A stretch of DNA of 64,000 nucleotides. Source: Pseudomonas khavaziana (GTDB lineage: Bacteria > Pseudomonadota > Gammaproteobacteria > Pseudomonadales > Pseudomonadaceae). The position numbers and the translations under genes were made by a program. The stretch is from the NCBI RefSeq assembly GCF_019145205.1, contig NZ_JAHSTT010000008.1, positions 186,001 through 250,000 on the forward strand, written 5' to 3'. Shown here in pieces: positions 7,927-18,154 of the stretch (positions within the stretch are counted from its first letter, which is position 1; every line of letters starts with the position of its first letter). The notes beneath the pieces were generated by a model. It had not been told where the DNA came from, searched no databases, and saw nothing but the letters and a program-made list of their open reading frames with translations.

Positions 7927-10900
7927 ATGCGCTATAGGCAATCTACCGTAGGCAAGCTCGAGAAAGTCTCTCTACGCCTGAGTTTCGGCTTACTCGTGTC
8001 TTTGTTGTTGCTGGTATTTTTCGCCGTGGCCGGCTATTGGGTGACCTACAAGGTCATACGCGGTGAAGTGCTGAAAGTTGATTATCACTTCATGCGCTTG
8101 GTGAGCCGCGCCTACGATCATGAGATATTCCTACTGCGGGTGATAAAAGCCAGCAGTCAATTGGAATACAAGCCCGTCTTCAATCCCGCCAGTTATGTGG
8201 TCAATTCTGCATCCCAGGGCAATGTGCGTATTTACGAGGCCCAGGCTTCTCAGTTGCCGCTAACGTTCCAGGCGGCAGTGCCTACCGACATTTTGAGCCG
8301 CAACACGCGTGTGTTGGATCAGCAATTGCATCTTGGCAATGCGTTGACCAACGTCTACGGAGACTTTTGGAGCGGCTCGACCTTCCAGTCTCCGCAGATG
8401 TTCGTGTTTGACCTGATGAGCGATTACGCTTTTGCCGTGCCGGCATTCAGCAACGAGACCACCATGGCCCATGCTGGGCAAAGGTATTTTTCCCAGGTGC
8501 TGCACGAGGTCAGGCGAGCCGCACTGCAAATTCCACCGCGCAGCAGTGATTTGATCGTGCGCTGGCGACCCACTCATCGTTACCTTGGCGGCAAGGGTAC
8601 GCAGATCCTGGGCTATATTTCGGGGCGCAGTGAGGCTCTTGCGTGGGAGCAAGAGGGCCCACCAAGAGAGTTGGTGGCTGCTACGTTACTCGATTGGGAG
8701 GAGTTCGATACGGCTGGCGTTCGCATAGAAAAACAATATTTTGACCTGCCGCAGTTCGATGCTGTCGACGTCGTTGCGCCGGATGGCACGAGGGTCGTGG
8801 GCGACAAGTCGCCGCAGATCTACCAGTACGAAAGTGGCTTTCACTTCACCCCCTCCGGCCTGTTGATCAAACGCAGTGCTGGTGATTTCGGTACATGGCA
8901 AGCCTTGTATCGCATCCCCTATGAGCAACTGATTCGGGATGCGCGGTGGCCGCTACTTGGGCTGGTCGGTTTGCTGGGTGTGTGTGTCCTTTGTGGCTGG
9001 GGCGTCATCCGGTGGTACCAGCGGCGCATCGTGGTGCCGGCGAGCAATGACTTTCGAGAGTTGTTGGTCAACCATGACTTCAACCTGTCTTTGCTGCAGA
9101 CAGTACCGCTGGCGTTATGTGTGGTCAAAGGGCCGCAGATTGAACTGCTGACGCAAAACAGTTTGTATACGCAGTGGTTGGGCGAGCCAACCGAGTTTGC
9201 ACAAATGATGGCGCTATGGCCGCTGTTTGAGCAGGATAAACCCCTTACCGGTGAAGGCTGCCTGCTGCTCGATCAGCGGGTCTTGCATGTGCGCTATACA
9301 CCCACCGAGTATCTTGGCGACAGCGTGTTGCTGTGTACCTTCACTGATATTTCTTCCCACCGCGAAGCATCTGCATCGTTGCTCCTCGCCCGCCAGGCGG
9401 CGGATGCGGCAAATGAACAGAAAAGCAACTTCGTCGCCACCTTGAGCCATGAGCTACGCACGCCGTTATATGGTGTGCTGGGCACGCTTGAACTGCTGGG
9501 CATGACCTCTCTGGATGAACGCCAACGTGGTTATCTGCGTACAATCGATAGCTCATCCGCGGTATTGATGCATTTGATCAGCGATGTGCTCGACCTGTCC
9601 AAGATCGAAGCGGGCCAGCTGGTTCTGGAGTCCGTGGCGTTCCAGCCTCTGGAAATGCTTGAAGAAACCGTGCGCGGGTTCTCGGCGGTGGCGGCGAACA
9701 AAGGGCTGGCGCTTTACTGCTGCGTTGACCCGCGCGTGCCGAACCTTGTGCAGGGTGACCGCCTGCGTATCCAGCAGATCGTAGGCAACCTGCTCAATAA
9801 CGCGATCAAGTTCACCCAGAGCGGGCATGTCGCAGTCTTCCTGTCGCCTATCGGAGTCTGCGCAGGCGAAGTGAGCCTGCAATGGTGCGTGATCGATAGC
9901 GGCCCAGGGATGTCCGAAGCGGTGCAGGCGCAACTGTTCGAGCGCTTTTACCAGGCTGACAGCAAGCATCACACCGTCGCCGGCACCGGGCTCGGGCTGC
10001 CTATCTGCTCCCATCTCAGCCAGATGATGGGGGGCGCATTGAGCGTGGACAGTGTGCTGGGCGAGGGCAGTACCTTCATATTCGAGTTGGCCCTGGAAAT
10101 TCTAGAGGCCCGTCAATCTTCACTGCCGCAGTTATTAGGCAAGTGCATCGATGTTCGCACCCCCTATGCAACCTTGTCCGATAACCTTTGCGCCTGGCTG
10201 GAGTGGCACGGGGCACACACTACCGTGATGGGTGATGATGCTCGCGGAGCGCCTGATGCCGTGTTGACGGTCATGCCGCAAGAGGTTGAGGTGGCAAGCT
10301 CAGGCGCGATTAATGTCTTCGCCCAGCATGATTTCAGTAGTACGCCCCAGTTTATCGGCCAGGACGTGGTGGTGAACCAGAACAGCGTCGGGTCCATTTG
10401 CCGTGCGTTGGTGATGGCGATCACTGGCGAATCGGAGGCACCGTTACCGCAACCACCGGTGACGCATCTGCAACTGGAGCTGAATGTGCTGGTGGCCGAA
10501 GACAACCCGGTCAACCAGGTGCTGATGAAAGAGCAACTGGAACGTATCGGCTGTACGGTGGATGTCGTGCCCGATGGCGTCCAGGCGTTGCTGCAGTTGG
10601 AGTTGAAGGCTTACGACGTACTGCTGACGGATGTGAACATGCCGCTGATTGACGGCTATGAACTTGCCGATACATTGCGCCAGCGCGATGTGGATATGCC
10701 GATTATCGGCGTCACCGCCAATGCGCTGCGCGAGGAGGGCGAGCATTGCATCCGCGTGGGCATGAACAGTTGGTTATCCAAACCGATGGATATCCAGGGG
10801 CTCTATCTGTGTTTGCGCAGTGTGCTTGATCCTGCGGTCTTCCAGGCTTGCGAAATCGATACGCCGGTGAGCGATGTAGACGAGATCAATGTACCGGAGC

Positions 10901-11157
10901 GCATGCTTGAACTATTCCTTGAGACCATCGCCCAGGATATGAGTGAGCTTAAAGCGCTGGACAGGGGGCAGGGCCGTAATGAAACCGTCCGTTTGCTGCA
11001 TCGGATTCGGGGTGCGTTGGCGGTAGGCAAAGCTAAAAGTCTGATCCAACTGTGTCGCGAGTTGGAGGTCGCTGTCGCCCGGGACGGGCTGGTCCATACC
11101 CATCCAGACGTGGCTGCTTTCATCCAGCGCGTCGAACGCGCTATTGCGAATGTATAA
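7927..11157 (+). CDS. RcsC-type hybrid sensor histidine kinase (HisKA-HATPase-REC-HPt)
   Basis: The 1076-residue inner-membrane protein has a transmembrane helix at ~20-42, a large periplasmic region (~45-340), a second helix at ~341-362, a HisKA domain with His508 (FVATLSHELRTPLYG), an HATPase domain (NLLNNAIKFT, GTGLGLPI), a linker, a receiver with Asp902 (YDVLLTDVNMPLIDG) and a C-terminal HPt-like segment with His1025 (LLHRIRGAL). The periplasmic region is unlike the PBPb sensor of the neighbouring BvgS-type kinase, so the two probably read different signals. Position and layout resemble RcsC in the P. aeruginosa pvrSR-rcsCB cluster that controls cupD fimbriae. It most likely exchanges phosphoryl groups with the response regulator at 2488. 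A bidirectional terminator follows. Confidence 0.88.
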   Translation: MRYRQSTVGKLEKVSLRLSFGLLVSLLLLVFFAVAGYWVTYKVIRGEVLKVDYHFMRLVSRAYDHEIFLLRVIKASSQLEYKPVFNPASYVVNSASQGNVRIYEAQASQLPLTFQAAVPTDILSRNTRVLDQQLHLGNALTNVYGDFWSGSTFQSPQMFVFDLMSDYAFAVPAFSNETTMAHAGQRYFSQVLHEVRRAALQIPPRSSDLIVRWRPTHRYLGGKGTQILGYISGRSEALAWEQEGPPRELVAATLLDWEEFDTAGVRIEKQYFDLPQFDAVDVVAPDGTRVVGDKSPQIYQYESGFHFTPSGLLIKRSAGDFGTWQALYRIPYEQLIRDARWPLLGLVGLLGVCVLCGWGVIRWYQRRIVVPASNDFRELLVNHDFNLSLLQTVPLALCVVKGPQIELLTQNSLYTQWLGEPTEFAQMMALWPLFEQDKPLTGEGCLLLDQRVLHVRYTPTEYLGDSVLLCTFTDISSHREASASLLLARQAADAANEQKSNFVATLSHELRTPLYGVLGTLELLGMTSLDERQRGYLRTIDSSSAVLMHLISDVLDLSKIEAGQLVLESVAFQPLEMLEETVRGFSAVAANKGLALYCCVDPRVPNLVQGDRLRIQQIVGNLLNNAIKFTQSGHVAVFLSPIGVCAGEVSLQWCVIDSGPGMSEAVQAQLFERFYQADSKHHTVAGTGLGLPICSHLSQMMGGALSVDSVLGEGSTFIFELALEILEARQSSLPQLLGKCIDVRTPYATLSDNLCAWLEWHGAHTTVMGDDARGAPDAVLTVMPQEVEVASSGAINVFAQHDFSSTPQFIGQDVVVNQNSVGSICRALVMAITGESEAPLPQPPVTHLQLELNVLVAEDNPVNQVLMKEQLERIGCTVDVVPDGVQALLQLELKAYDVLLTDVNMPLIDGYELADTLRQRDVDMPIIGVTANALREEGEHCIRVGMNSWLSKPMDIQGLYLCLRSVLDPAVFQACEIDTPVSDVDEINVPERMLELFLETIAQDMSELKALDRGQGRNETVRLLHRIRGALAVGKAKSLIQLCRELEVAVARDGLVHTHPDVAAFIQRVERAIANV

Positions 11158-11168
11158 GCATTGAAAAT

Positions 11169-11188
11169 GCCGCCCCGTTCAGGGCGGC
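11169..11188. terminator. Bidirectional stem-loop between convergent genes
   Basis: GCCGCCC (11169-11175) pairs with GGGCGGC (11182-11188) across a six-base loop, between the stops of the hybrid kinase (+) and the efflux channel (-). On the minus strand it is followed by ATTTTC. The plus side has no T-run, so termination in that direction is less certain. Confidence 0.6.
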
Positions 11189-11194
11189 TATGGG

Positions 11195-12628
11195 TTACTT
11201 GGATACCACTGATTCCGGCGCACGCCAGCCGCCACCCAACGCTTTATAAAGTTGCACCACATTGAGATACGACGCGGTCTCTGCCTGCGTCAGCGCGTCC
11301 TGAGCATTCAGTTGCGTACGCTGCGCGTCCAGCTCTACCAAATACGCCGCACTACCTGCTTCATAACGCGCATGTGCCAGTCGAGCTGCACGCTCACTTT
11401 GCGCAGCTGCCTCAGCCAGGCTACGAACCCGTTGCTGCGACAGGCTATAGGTCGTCAGCGCACCCTCGGTTTCCTCAATCGCATTCAGCACCACTTGCTC
11501 ATAACGCGCTTGGGCACCCACTTCACGCGCCTGCGCCTCGCGCTGCCTTGCCTTGACACTGGCCAGGTGGAGAGCAGGCCAACTGATCGAGGGCATTACG
11601 CTGAACGCGCGGCTGCCGCTGTCGCCCAAATCCCCACCGCGCAAGGCCACGAAGCCGAGGAAGCCACCCAGGTCGATCCTTGGGTAAAGCTCGGCTGTCA
11701 CGGCACCAATGTCCGCATTCGAGGCCGCCAAAGCGCGTTCGGTGCTGGCGACATCGGGACGCTGTCGCAGCAAATCGCTGACCTGGCCAATCGGCAGGCG
11801 TGTGACCAGTGCCGGCAAGGGTTTCAGGTCGGTCAGCGCTTGCAGCTCATTGGGACGCGAGCCCGTGAGTACGGCGAGTCGATAACGGCTGAGCGCTTGA
11901 CGGGTTTCCAGACTCGGCAATGTGGCTTGCACCCGTGCGCGCTCGGCCAGGGCGCTGGCCAGTTCGTCGGCGGTGCCGCGCCCGGCATCCACGCGGCCCT
12001 GTACCAGCGCCACGGTTTTTTCCTGATTACTCAGGTTGGCCTGGGCCACCGCCAACTGCCGTTGCGCGCCGCGCAGTTCAAAGTAGTGACGCGCCACGTC
12101 GGCGGTCACTACGATGCGGGTTTGTGCCAGGTCTGCTGCGACGGCCTCGGCGCGTGCCGAAGAGGCCTGCGACAGGCGCTGCAGCCTGCCGAACAGGTCC
12201 AGCTCCCACTGCGCATCCAGGCCGGCCTGATAGGTCTTGGCCAGGTTGCGCTCACCGCTCGGGCCGGGGTTGGCCTGGGACAGGCTGCGGGAATAAGCCC
12301 CGCTGGCGGTCACTGTTGGCAGTTGGTCCAACTGACGCTGGTCCAGCACCGCGCGAGCCTCCAGCAACCGGGCTTGTGCAATGCGCAGGTCATGGTTTCG
12401 CGACAGCGCTTGATCGATCAGCGCATCCAGTTGTGGGTCCTGGAATTGTCGCCACCAATCCTGTTGTAGGCGGGTGCTGCTATACAGCGCGGTATCGGGG
12501 CTTTGAGTCAGCTCTACTGCGGGCTCGTTACTGGCCCGGTAGTCCGGGCCGACGGTACAGCCCGTCATCCAGGCCGAGCAGACCAGCAGCGCGAGCGGGC
12601 GAATCACGAAGGTATTGATAGGATGCAT
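11195..12628 (-). CDS. RND efflux outer-membrane channel lipoprotein (OprM/NodT family)
   Basis: The 477-residue product begins with a lipoprotein signal peptide (LALLVCSAWMTGC) followed by TVGPDYR, the usual start of OprM-type channels. Two repeated outer-membrane efflux halves follow; FSVMPSISWPALHLASVKARQREAQ and the LLRQRPDV segment are typical. ATG 12628 is chosen because TAAGGAGACACAC precedes it and the lipobox follows; the frame itself stays open a further 35 codons upstream. It would form the trimeric exit duct that connects the RND pump to the outside. It is the third gene of a minus-strand operon, 10 bp after the pump gene. Confidence 0.92.
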   Translation of the reverse strand: MHPINTFVIRPLALLVCSAWMTGCTVGPDYRASNEPAVELTQSPDTALYSSTRLQQDWWRQFQDPQLDALIDQALSRNHDLRIAQARLLEARAVLDQRQLDQLPTVTASGAYSRSLSQANPGPSGERNLAKTYQAGLDAQWELDLFGRLQRLSQASSARAEAVAADLAQTRIVVTADVARHYFELRGAQRQLAVAQANLSNQEKTVALVQGRVDAGRGTADELASALAERARVQATLPSLETRQALSRYRLAVLTGSRPNELQALTDLKPLPALVTRLPIGQVSDLLRQRPDVASTERALAASNADIGAVTAELYPRIDLGGFLGFVALRGGDLGDSGSRAFSVMPSISWPALHLASVKARQREAQAREVGAQARYEQVVLNAIEETEGALTTYSLSQQRVRSLAEAAAQSERAARLAHARYEAGSAAYLVELDAQRTQLNAQDALTQAETASYLNVVQLYKALGGGWRAPESVVSK

Positions 12629-12638
12629 GTGTGTCTCC

Positions 12639-15600
12639 TTACACCGACTGAGCCGTGGCGGCGTCGGCTGCATCGGCAGCGGCCAGCGCACGGGCGCGCG
12701 GTGTGGTGGCCGCCATACGATGGTCGACGGCAATGAATGAATACATGGTCGGCAAAACCAGCAAAGTGAACAGCGTACCCACCAACATGCCCACCACGAT
12801 CACCAGGCCCAGGTCATAACGGCTATGGGCACCGGCACCGGAGGCGAACAGCAGGGGAATCAAGCCCGCCACCATCGCCGCTGTGGTCATCAGGATCGGC
12901 CGCAGGCGCATCTTGGCGGAGTGCAGAATCGCCTCGCGACGATCCAGGCCCTGCTTGACCTGCATCTCATTGGCGAACTCCACCATCAGGATGCCGTGCT
13001 TGCTGATCAGGCCGATCAGCGTTACCAGGCCGATCTGCGTGTAGATATTGATGGTCGCCATGCCCAGGGCCAGTGGAATCAATGCACCGCATATCGACAT
13101 CGGCACGCTGATCAGAATGATCAACGGGTCACGCAGGCTTTCATACTGCGCAGCGAGTACCAGGTAGATCACGATGATTGCGAACAGGAACGCCATGACC
13201 AACGCGCCACTTTCCTGATGGTATTGGCGAGCATCCGAAAGCCAGTCGTAGGTGAAACCCGGCGGCAGCAGTTTGGCTCGCGCCTCGAGGAACTTCACCG
13301 CGTCGCCCATGGCCACGCCTGGGGCAGGAATCGCCTGGAAGATCGCCGAGTTGAGCTGGTCGAACTGGGTCAATTGATTGGGCTCGACCCCGGTCGAGAC
13401 GCTGACCAGATTGGACAGCGGTACTTGCCCACCCGTGGCGCTGGTCACATAAAAGCGCGACAGTGCTTCTGGCGTCAGCCGCTCACCACGCAGGCTCTGC
13501 GGGATCACATCATAGGAGCGGCCGTCCATGGCAAAGCGGTTGACGTAGTTTTCGCCCACCAGCACCGCCAGGGTGTCGCCCAGATCCTTCATGGTCACGC
13601 CCAGGCTATTGGCCTTGGTGCGGTCGACTTTGATCTTGATCACCGAGTTGTTGTAGTCCAGGTCGCTGTCGACCACCATGAACAAGCCGCTTTCACGCGC
13701 AGCGTGCTTGAGTGCTTCCATCGCCTCATAGACCACGCTGTAGTCACCGGCGCTCTTGATCACCATCTGTACCGGCAGGCCCCCGGTCGAGCCCGGCAGT
13801 GAAGGCAACTGGAAGGCAAAGACGTTGCTGCCCTCGATGGTGTTGGCGCGACTTTGCATATCGCCCTGGATCTGGTCGGCGTTGCGCTCGCGTTTTTCCC
13901 AGTCGACGAAGTTGACCCCGCCGATGCTGTTGGATACGCCGTTGCTGCCGTTGATCAGCCACAGGTTGCTCTGCTCCGGCAAGGTCACCATGACGTCGTT
14001 CCATTGCTTGCCGAACTTCTCGACGTAATCAATGTTGGCGTTCTGTGGTGACTTGATTGCGGTCAGCACGGTGGACTGGTCTTCGGTGGGCGCAAGTTCG
14101 GTTTGGGCACGGCTGTACAGCCACGGCACGCTGATCAACACGATGACCGCAATCGTGAACGTGACCCAACGGTGATGCAGCGACAGATCCAGCACGCGTC
14201 CGTAAGCGCTGCCGAGGCGATGGAAGAAGCTCTCGGCCTTGCGCGCCATCCAGCCCTCGTTCATCTGGCTGTTGAGCAGCAGTGAACTCATGACCGGCGA
14301 CAGCGTCAGCGCGATGATGCCCGAGACCACCACCGAGCCGGCCAAGGTGAAGGCGAACTCTTTGAACAGCGAACCGGTCAGCCCGCCCATGAGGCCGATG
14401 GGGGCATACACCGCCGCCAGCGTCAGGGTCATCGCAATCACCGGCGCTGCCACCTCACGCGCGCCCAGCAGGGCTGCATAAGTGGGAGACTTGCCTTCTT
14501 CGATATGACGATGCACGTTCTCTACCACAATGATCGCGTCATCCACCACCAGGCCGATGGCCAATACCATCGCCAGCAAGGTCAGCAAGTTGATGCTGAA
14601 CCCGAACATCGACATGAACGCGGCTGCACCCAACATCGACAGGGGAATGGTGACCACCGGAATGATCACTGCCCGCGCCGAGCCGAGGCTTAAGAAAATC
14701 ACCAGCACCACGATGGCGATGGCTTCGCCCAGCGTGCCGAGTACTTCATCAATCGATGCGCTGATAAAACGTGCCAGCTCAAACGGCACAGCGACTTTCA
14801 CGTCCGGCGGCAGGTTGGCGCGGATGCCCGGCAGCAGTTCGTTGAGCTTCTTGACGATCACCAGAGGGTTGGCATTGGGTGCGGCATTCAAACCGAAAAA
14901 CACCGCTTGCACGCCGTCCATGGTGGCGCTGGTGTCGGTCGACGCCGCGCCCAGTTCCACCGTGGCGATATCGTTCAGGTGTACCACACCGGCTGCACTG
15001 GACTTGACCACCAACTGGCGAAACTCGGCGACATCCACCAGGTCGGTGTTGATCTGGATATCTGATACCACATACAAACCTTTGGCCTGGCCGGGCGCAG
15101 CCTGCACGTTGTTATTCAACAGGGCCTGGGCCACATCGCTGCCGGAAACGCCATGGGCGGCCATGCGATTGGCATCCAGCCAGATACGCATGGCCATTTT
15201 CTGCCCGCCGTTGAGGTCAATGCTGCCGACCCCTTCGATGGAAGACAGTTGCGGTTGCACCACGCGCTGCAAGTAGTCCGAGAGTGCAGCAGTGGACAGC
15301 GTTGGGCTGGAAAAACCCACATAGGCCACGGCTGTGGCTTCACCGGAGGATTTCACAATCACCGGGTCGTAAGCCTGCTCCGGCAAGCGGTATTTGACCT
15401 CGTTGACCTTGGCCATCACCTGGGTCATGGCCTTGTTGGAGTCGGCGTTGAGCTTCATGCGCACAGTGATCACGCTTTTGCCCTGGGTCGACGTCGAACT
15501 CATGTAGTCGACGTCTTCCACCGTAGCGACAGATTGCGCGATGGCCTGGGTGACGAAACCCTGCATCAGTTGCGGCGAAGCACCGGGGTACTGGGTGGTG

Positions 15601-15740
15601 ATCGTCAGCGTGGAGCTTTCCGTCAGGGGGTACTGACGAATCGGCAGGTTGTTTATGGCCAGCAGCCCCATCAATAAAATCAGGGTGCTGACCACCAGCG
15701 CCAATACCGGGCGCCGCACGAACAAGTCGGTGAATTTCAT
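12639..15740 (-). CDS. RND-family multidrug efflux pump (inner-membrane permease)
   Basis: The 1033-residue length and the sequence MKFTDLFVRRPVLALVVSTLILLMG are typical of HAE1-family RND pumps (AcrB/MexB/MexI kind). The fourth transmembrane helix carries the proton-relay Asp pair (LAIGLVVDDAIIVVENVHRH), and two large periplasmic loops are present with the expected internal duplication. It would export drugs, dyes or metabolites by proton antiport as part of a tripartite complex with the adaptor and channel encoded beside it. The sequence and the adaptor's short length make me think of the MexHI-OpmD group, but no mexG-like gene is present and the substrate cannot be read from sequence. Confidence 0.93.
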   Translation of the reverse strand: MKFTDLFVRRPVLALVVSTLILLMGLLAINNLPIRQYPLTESSTLTITTQYPGASPQLMQGFVTQAIAQSVATVEDVDYMSSTSTQGKSVITVRMKLNADSNKAMTQVMAKVNEVKYRLPEQAYDPVIVKSSGEATAVAYVGFSSPTLSTAALSDYLQRVVQPQLSSIEGVGSIDLNGGQKMAMRIWLDANRMAAHGVSGSDVAQALLNNNVQAAPGQAKGLYVVSDIQINTDLVDVAEFRQLVVKSSAAGVVHLNDIATVELGAASTDTSATMDGVQAVFFGLNAAPNANPLVIVKKLNELLPGIRANLPPDVKVAVPFELARFISASIDEVLGTLGEAIAIVVLVIFLSLGSARAVIIPVVTIPLSMLGAAAFMSMFGFSINLLTLLAMVLAIGLVVDDAIIVVENVHRHIEEGKSPTYAALLGAREVAAPVIAMTLTLAAVYAPIGLMGGLTGSLFKEFAFTLAGSVVVSGIIALTLSPVMSSLLLNSQMNEGWMARKAESFFHRLGSAYGRVLDLSLHHRWVTFTIAVIVLISVPWLYSRAQTELAPTEDQSTVLTAIKSPQNANIDYVEKFGKQWNDVMVTLPEQSNLWLINGSNGVSNSIGGVNFVDWEKRERNADQIQGDMQSRANTIEGSNVFAFQLPSLPGSTGGLPVQMVIKSAGDYSVVYEAMEALKHAARESGLFMVVDSDLDYNNSVIKIKVDRTKANSLGVTMKDLGDTLAVLVGENYVNRFAMDGRSYDVIPQSLRGERLTPEALSRFYVTSATGGQVPLSNLVSVSTGVEPNQLTQFDQLNSAIFQAIPAPGVAMGDAVKFLEARAKLLPPGFTYDWLSDARQYHQESGALVMAFLFAIIVIYLVLAAQYESLRDPLIILISVPMSICGALIPLALGMATINIYTQIGLVTLIGLISKHGILMVEFANEMQVKQGLDRREAILHSAKMRLRPILMTTAAMVAGLIPLLFASGAGAHSRYDLGLVIVVGMLVGTLFTLLVLPTMYSFIAVDHRMAATTPRARALAAADAADAATAQSV

Positions 15741-15758
15741 TTTCAGATCCTTGGTGTA

Positions 15759-16874
15759 TCAGCGGCTCGAGGCCTGATCGAGCCCTACGGTGTCCTTGAG
15801 CGCGATGCGTACCAGGGCGCCGCTGCTCAAGCGCAACTGACCGGAGGTGACCACGCGATCACCGGCCTTTACGCCGTCATGCAGCACGACCCGGCCTTCG
15901 GAGCGCTCACCGGTCTTCACGTAGACCTGGCGTACCGTGTTGGTCAGTTGTGTATCGGCGCCTTCGACCACGTAGACAAAGTCACCGTAGGCGCTGTAGC
16001 TCACAGCCGTTTCGGGCACGCTGATGACATCTTTTTTGGCTGGCAGATGGACTTCGCCATTGGCGTACATGCCGGGTGACAGCAGGTTGTCCGGATTCGC
16101 TAGCGTGGCCTGTACCAGCACCGTGCGGGTGCCTGGGTCGATACGTGGTTCGAGGGTACTGACGTGGCCCTTGAACAAGCGCTGGGGGTACGCGTCTACG
16201 CTGACGCTCATCTCCTGGCCCGTTTTGAGCTGTGCCAGGGCACGTTCGGGCAGGGTGATATTGGCGTACAGCGTCTGTGCGTCGGTCAGCGACACCATGG
16301 CATCGCCGGCCTGCACGAACTGACCCAGGTTGACCTTGCGCACACCCAGCACGCCGGTGAAGGGCGCCTTGATGCGTTTTTGATCGATCAGCGCCTTGAT
16401 CCGCACGATATCGGCCTGCGCCTGGGAGTAGGCGGACTGCACTTGATCCAGTTCCTCTTGCGTCGCCGCCTGCTGAGGCAGCAAACGCTGGGTTCGCAGT
16501 AACTGGGCCTTGGCGTTGGCGGCCTGGGCCTGAAGCCTGGCCAGTTCGCCTTGTTCCGGCGCATCGTTGAGCTGCACCAGGGTTTGCCCGGCTTTCACCC
16601 GCTCGCCGGGTTGGAATGCAATGGCACGTACCAGGCCACCGCTTTCGGCGGTGACCATGACTTGGCGGGTGGCTTCCAGTTCGCCGATACCCGCCAGAGT
16701 GTTGGGCATATCGGCTTGCGTGGCGGTGGCGACGGCCACCTGGATGGCCGGCGCAGCCGTTCCGGCCGACGTTTGGGTAGGTTGGGCAGAGGTGGACTGC
16801 CGGTACAGGCCGACGGCGCCGCCAATGGCGAGCACCGCAGCAATCGTGACGCACACTTTAAGTTTTTTATGCAT
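15759..16874 (-). CDS. RND efflux periplasmic adaptor (membrane fusion protein)
   Basis: The 371-residue HlyD/AcrA-family adaptor has an N-terminal membrane anchor (KLKVCVTIAAVLAIGGAVGLY), a lipoyl/barrel-sandwich hybrid domain (VRAIAFQPGERVKAGQTLVQLND), an alpha-hairpin rich in Ala and Gln (LARLQAQAANAKAQLLRTQR), and a beta-barrel (APFTGVLGVRKVNLGQFVQAGD). It bridges the RND pump and the outer-membrane channel. The start at 16874 (MHKKLKV) places the anchor at the N-terminus; the frame continues 8 codons upstream. It is the first gene of the efflux operon, 18 bp before the pump gene. No regulator gene for the operon is adjacent. Confidence 0.9.
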   Translation of the reverse strand: MHKKLKVCVTIAAVLAIGGAVGLYRQSTSAQPTQTSAGTAAPAIQVAVATATQADMPNTLAGIGELEATRQVMVTAESGGLVRAIAFQPGERVKAGQTLVQLNDAPEQGELARLQAQAANAKAQLLRTQRLLPQQAATQEELDQVQSAYSQAQADIVRIKALIDQKRIKAPFTGVLGVRKVNLGQFVQAGDAMVSLTDAQTLYANITLPERALAQLKTGQEMSVSVDAYPQRLFKGHVSTLEPRIDPGTRTVLVQATLANPDNLLSPGMYANGEVHLPAKKDVISVPETAVSYSAYGDFVYVVEGADTQLTNTVRQVYVKTGERSEGRVVLHDGVKAGDRVVTSGQLRLSSGALVRIALKDTVGLDQASSR

Positions 16875-16936
16875 GGTTCCGGTACTGACGTAAGGCAAAA
16901 AATTAAGAACCCTGAGGGTTCAACGGTGACGAGCGC

Positions 16937-18154
16937 TCAACCGGGTTGTTGATGCGCATGAGGGAGTCGGACCCGTGCAGCGAGAATCGCCAGCACGGCA
17001 CCGAGCCCCAGAAAAAAGACCAAGGCGGCGAGCACGCTCGGGGCAAGCCCAATCGAGTCCACCAGCAGCCCAAGTGGAATAGGCACAGCGTTGAACAGGT
17101 AGATGGTCATATAGAAATACGCCACCAACTTGGCGTGGCAGTTGGCGGGAGCCAGCTGATTGATCAGCCGCGCACTGCCGACAAAAATGGCCCCGTAGGC
17201 ATAGCCGCCGATTACCAGGGCCAACGCGGCGAGCGTCAGCGAATGGACCGAGAAGGCCGTCAGCAGGAGCAGGAAGGCTGCACACTGGGCGAGCAGCCCA
17301 GAACGCAATGCACGCGCTGCATCCAGGCGTTTGCAATACAGCTGGCTGGCCCCGGCGATCAACAGGTACACCGCCATGCTGTAGCCAAACATCCCGCGGT
17401 CACTCAAGCCCAGTTGCTGTTCGGCAGCGCCGGGGCCAATCACGAAGACGCAGGCCGTGAACGACCAACTGAAAAACACCGACCATGCGCACAAGTGGAA
17501 GGGCCGACCAATACCGCGCAGGCCTTCACGTAACGACGCTTGTGCAGTGTGAGCGGCGGTGTGGGCCTGGAGGGCGCGGCGCGGCCAGAGCGCCAGTACG
17601 CCGAGGGCGGCGATGGTGACCAGGGCCATGATCGACCAGAAGGGCAGGCTGGCCGGGTACAGGTTCAGTTGCAACGCCACGCCGCTGAGTACCGGGCCGA
17701 AAGCCAACCCCAGGATCATTGCCAAGGTGGCCAGCGTCGCCGCCAGCTTGCCGTTGTCGAGCGGACCGAACCGCACCAGCGTCACGTTCACCGCGGTGGT
17801 CATGATCCCTGCGCCAAGCCCCGAGATGGCGCGGGCTGCACACAGGGCCCACAACGAATCGCATTCGGCGCACAACCATGCGCCGATCAGCACTAGTGCA
17901 ATGGCTGGGAGCAGCAAAAAACGCTGGTCTTTGACATGGCCGGCGATGCGCGCCAGGGTCATCAAAGCCAGCAAAACACCGGCACCGTAGGCGCCGAATA
18001 TAAACGTCAGGTCCACAGCGTTGATCTGCAGATGTTCTTGGTAAAACGGGTACAGCGGCGTGGGTGCGCTGCTGTTCATGAGCGCTGCGGTCAGTGACAG
18101 CGCGAGAAAAAACAACAAGCCTTTTGAGCTGTGTTTAGTGATATCGACGGACAT
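16937..18154 (-). CDS. MFS transporter
   Basis: The 405-residue product has about twelve hydrophobic segments and the layout of the major facilitator superfamily: cytoplasmic-loop basic residues after the second helix (ARIAGHVKDQR), and ISGLGAGIMTTAVNVTL in the fourth-fifth helix region, as in drug/H+ antiporters. ATG 18154 is preceded by GGCTGGGAGACAC, a good ribosome-binding site. It lies upstream of the RND adaptor gene on the same strand with a 62-bp gap, so it may share a transcript with it. The substrate is unknown; efflux is likely from the family and the neighbours. Confidence 0.85.
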   Translation of the reverse strand: MSVDITKHSSKGLLFFLALSLTAALMNSSAPTPLYPFYQEHLQINAVDLTFIFGAYGAGVLLALMTLARIAGHVKDQRFLLLPAIALVLIGAWLCAECDSLWALCAARAISGLGAGIMTTAVNVTLVRFGPLDNGKLAATLATLAMILGLAFGPVLSGVALQLNLYPASLPFWSIMALVTIAALGVLALWPRRALQAHTAAHTAQASLREGLRGIGRPFHLCAWSVFFSWSFTACVFVIGPGAAEQQLGLSDRGMFGYSMAVYLLIAGASQLYCKRLDAARALRSGLLAQCAAFLLLLTAFSVHSLTLAALALVIGGYAYGAIFVGSARLINQLAPANCHAKLVAYFYMTIYLFNAVPIPLGLLVDSIGLAPSVLAALVFFLGLGAVLAILAARVRLPHAHQQPG

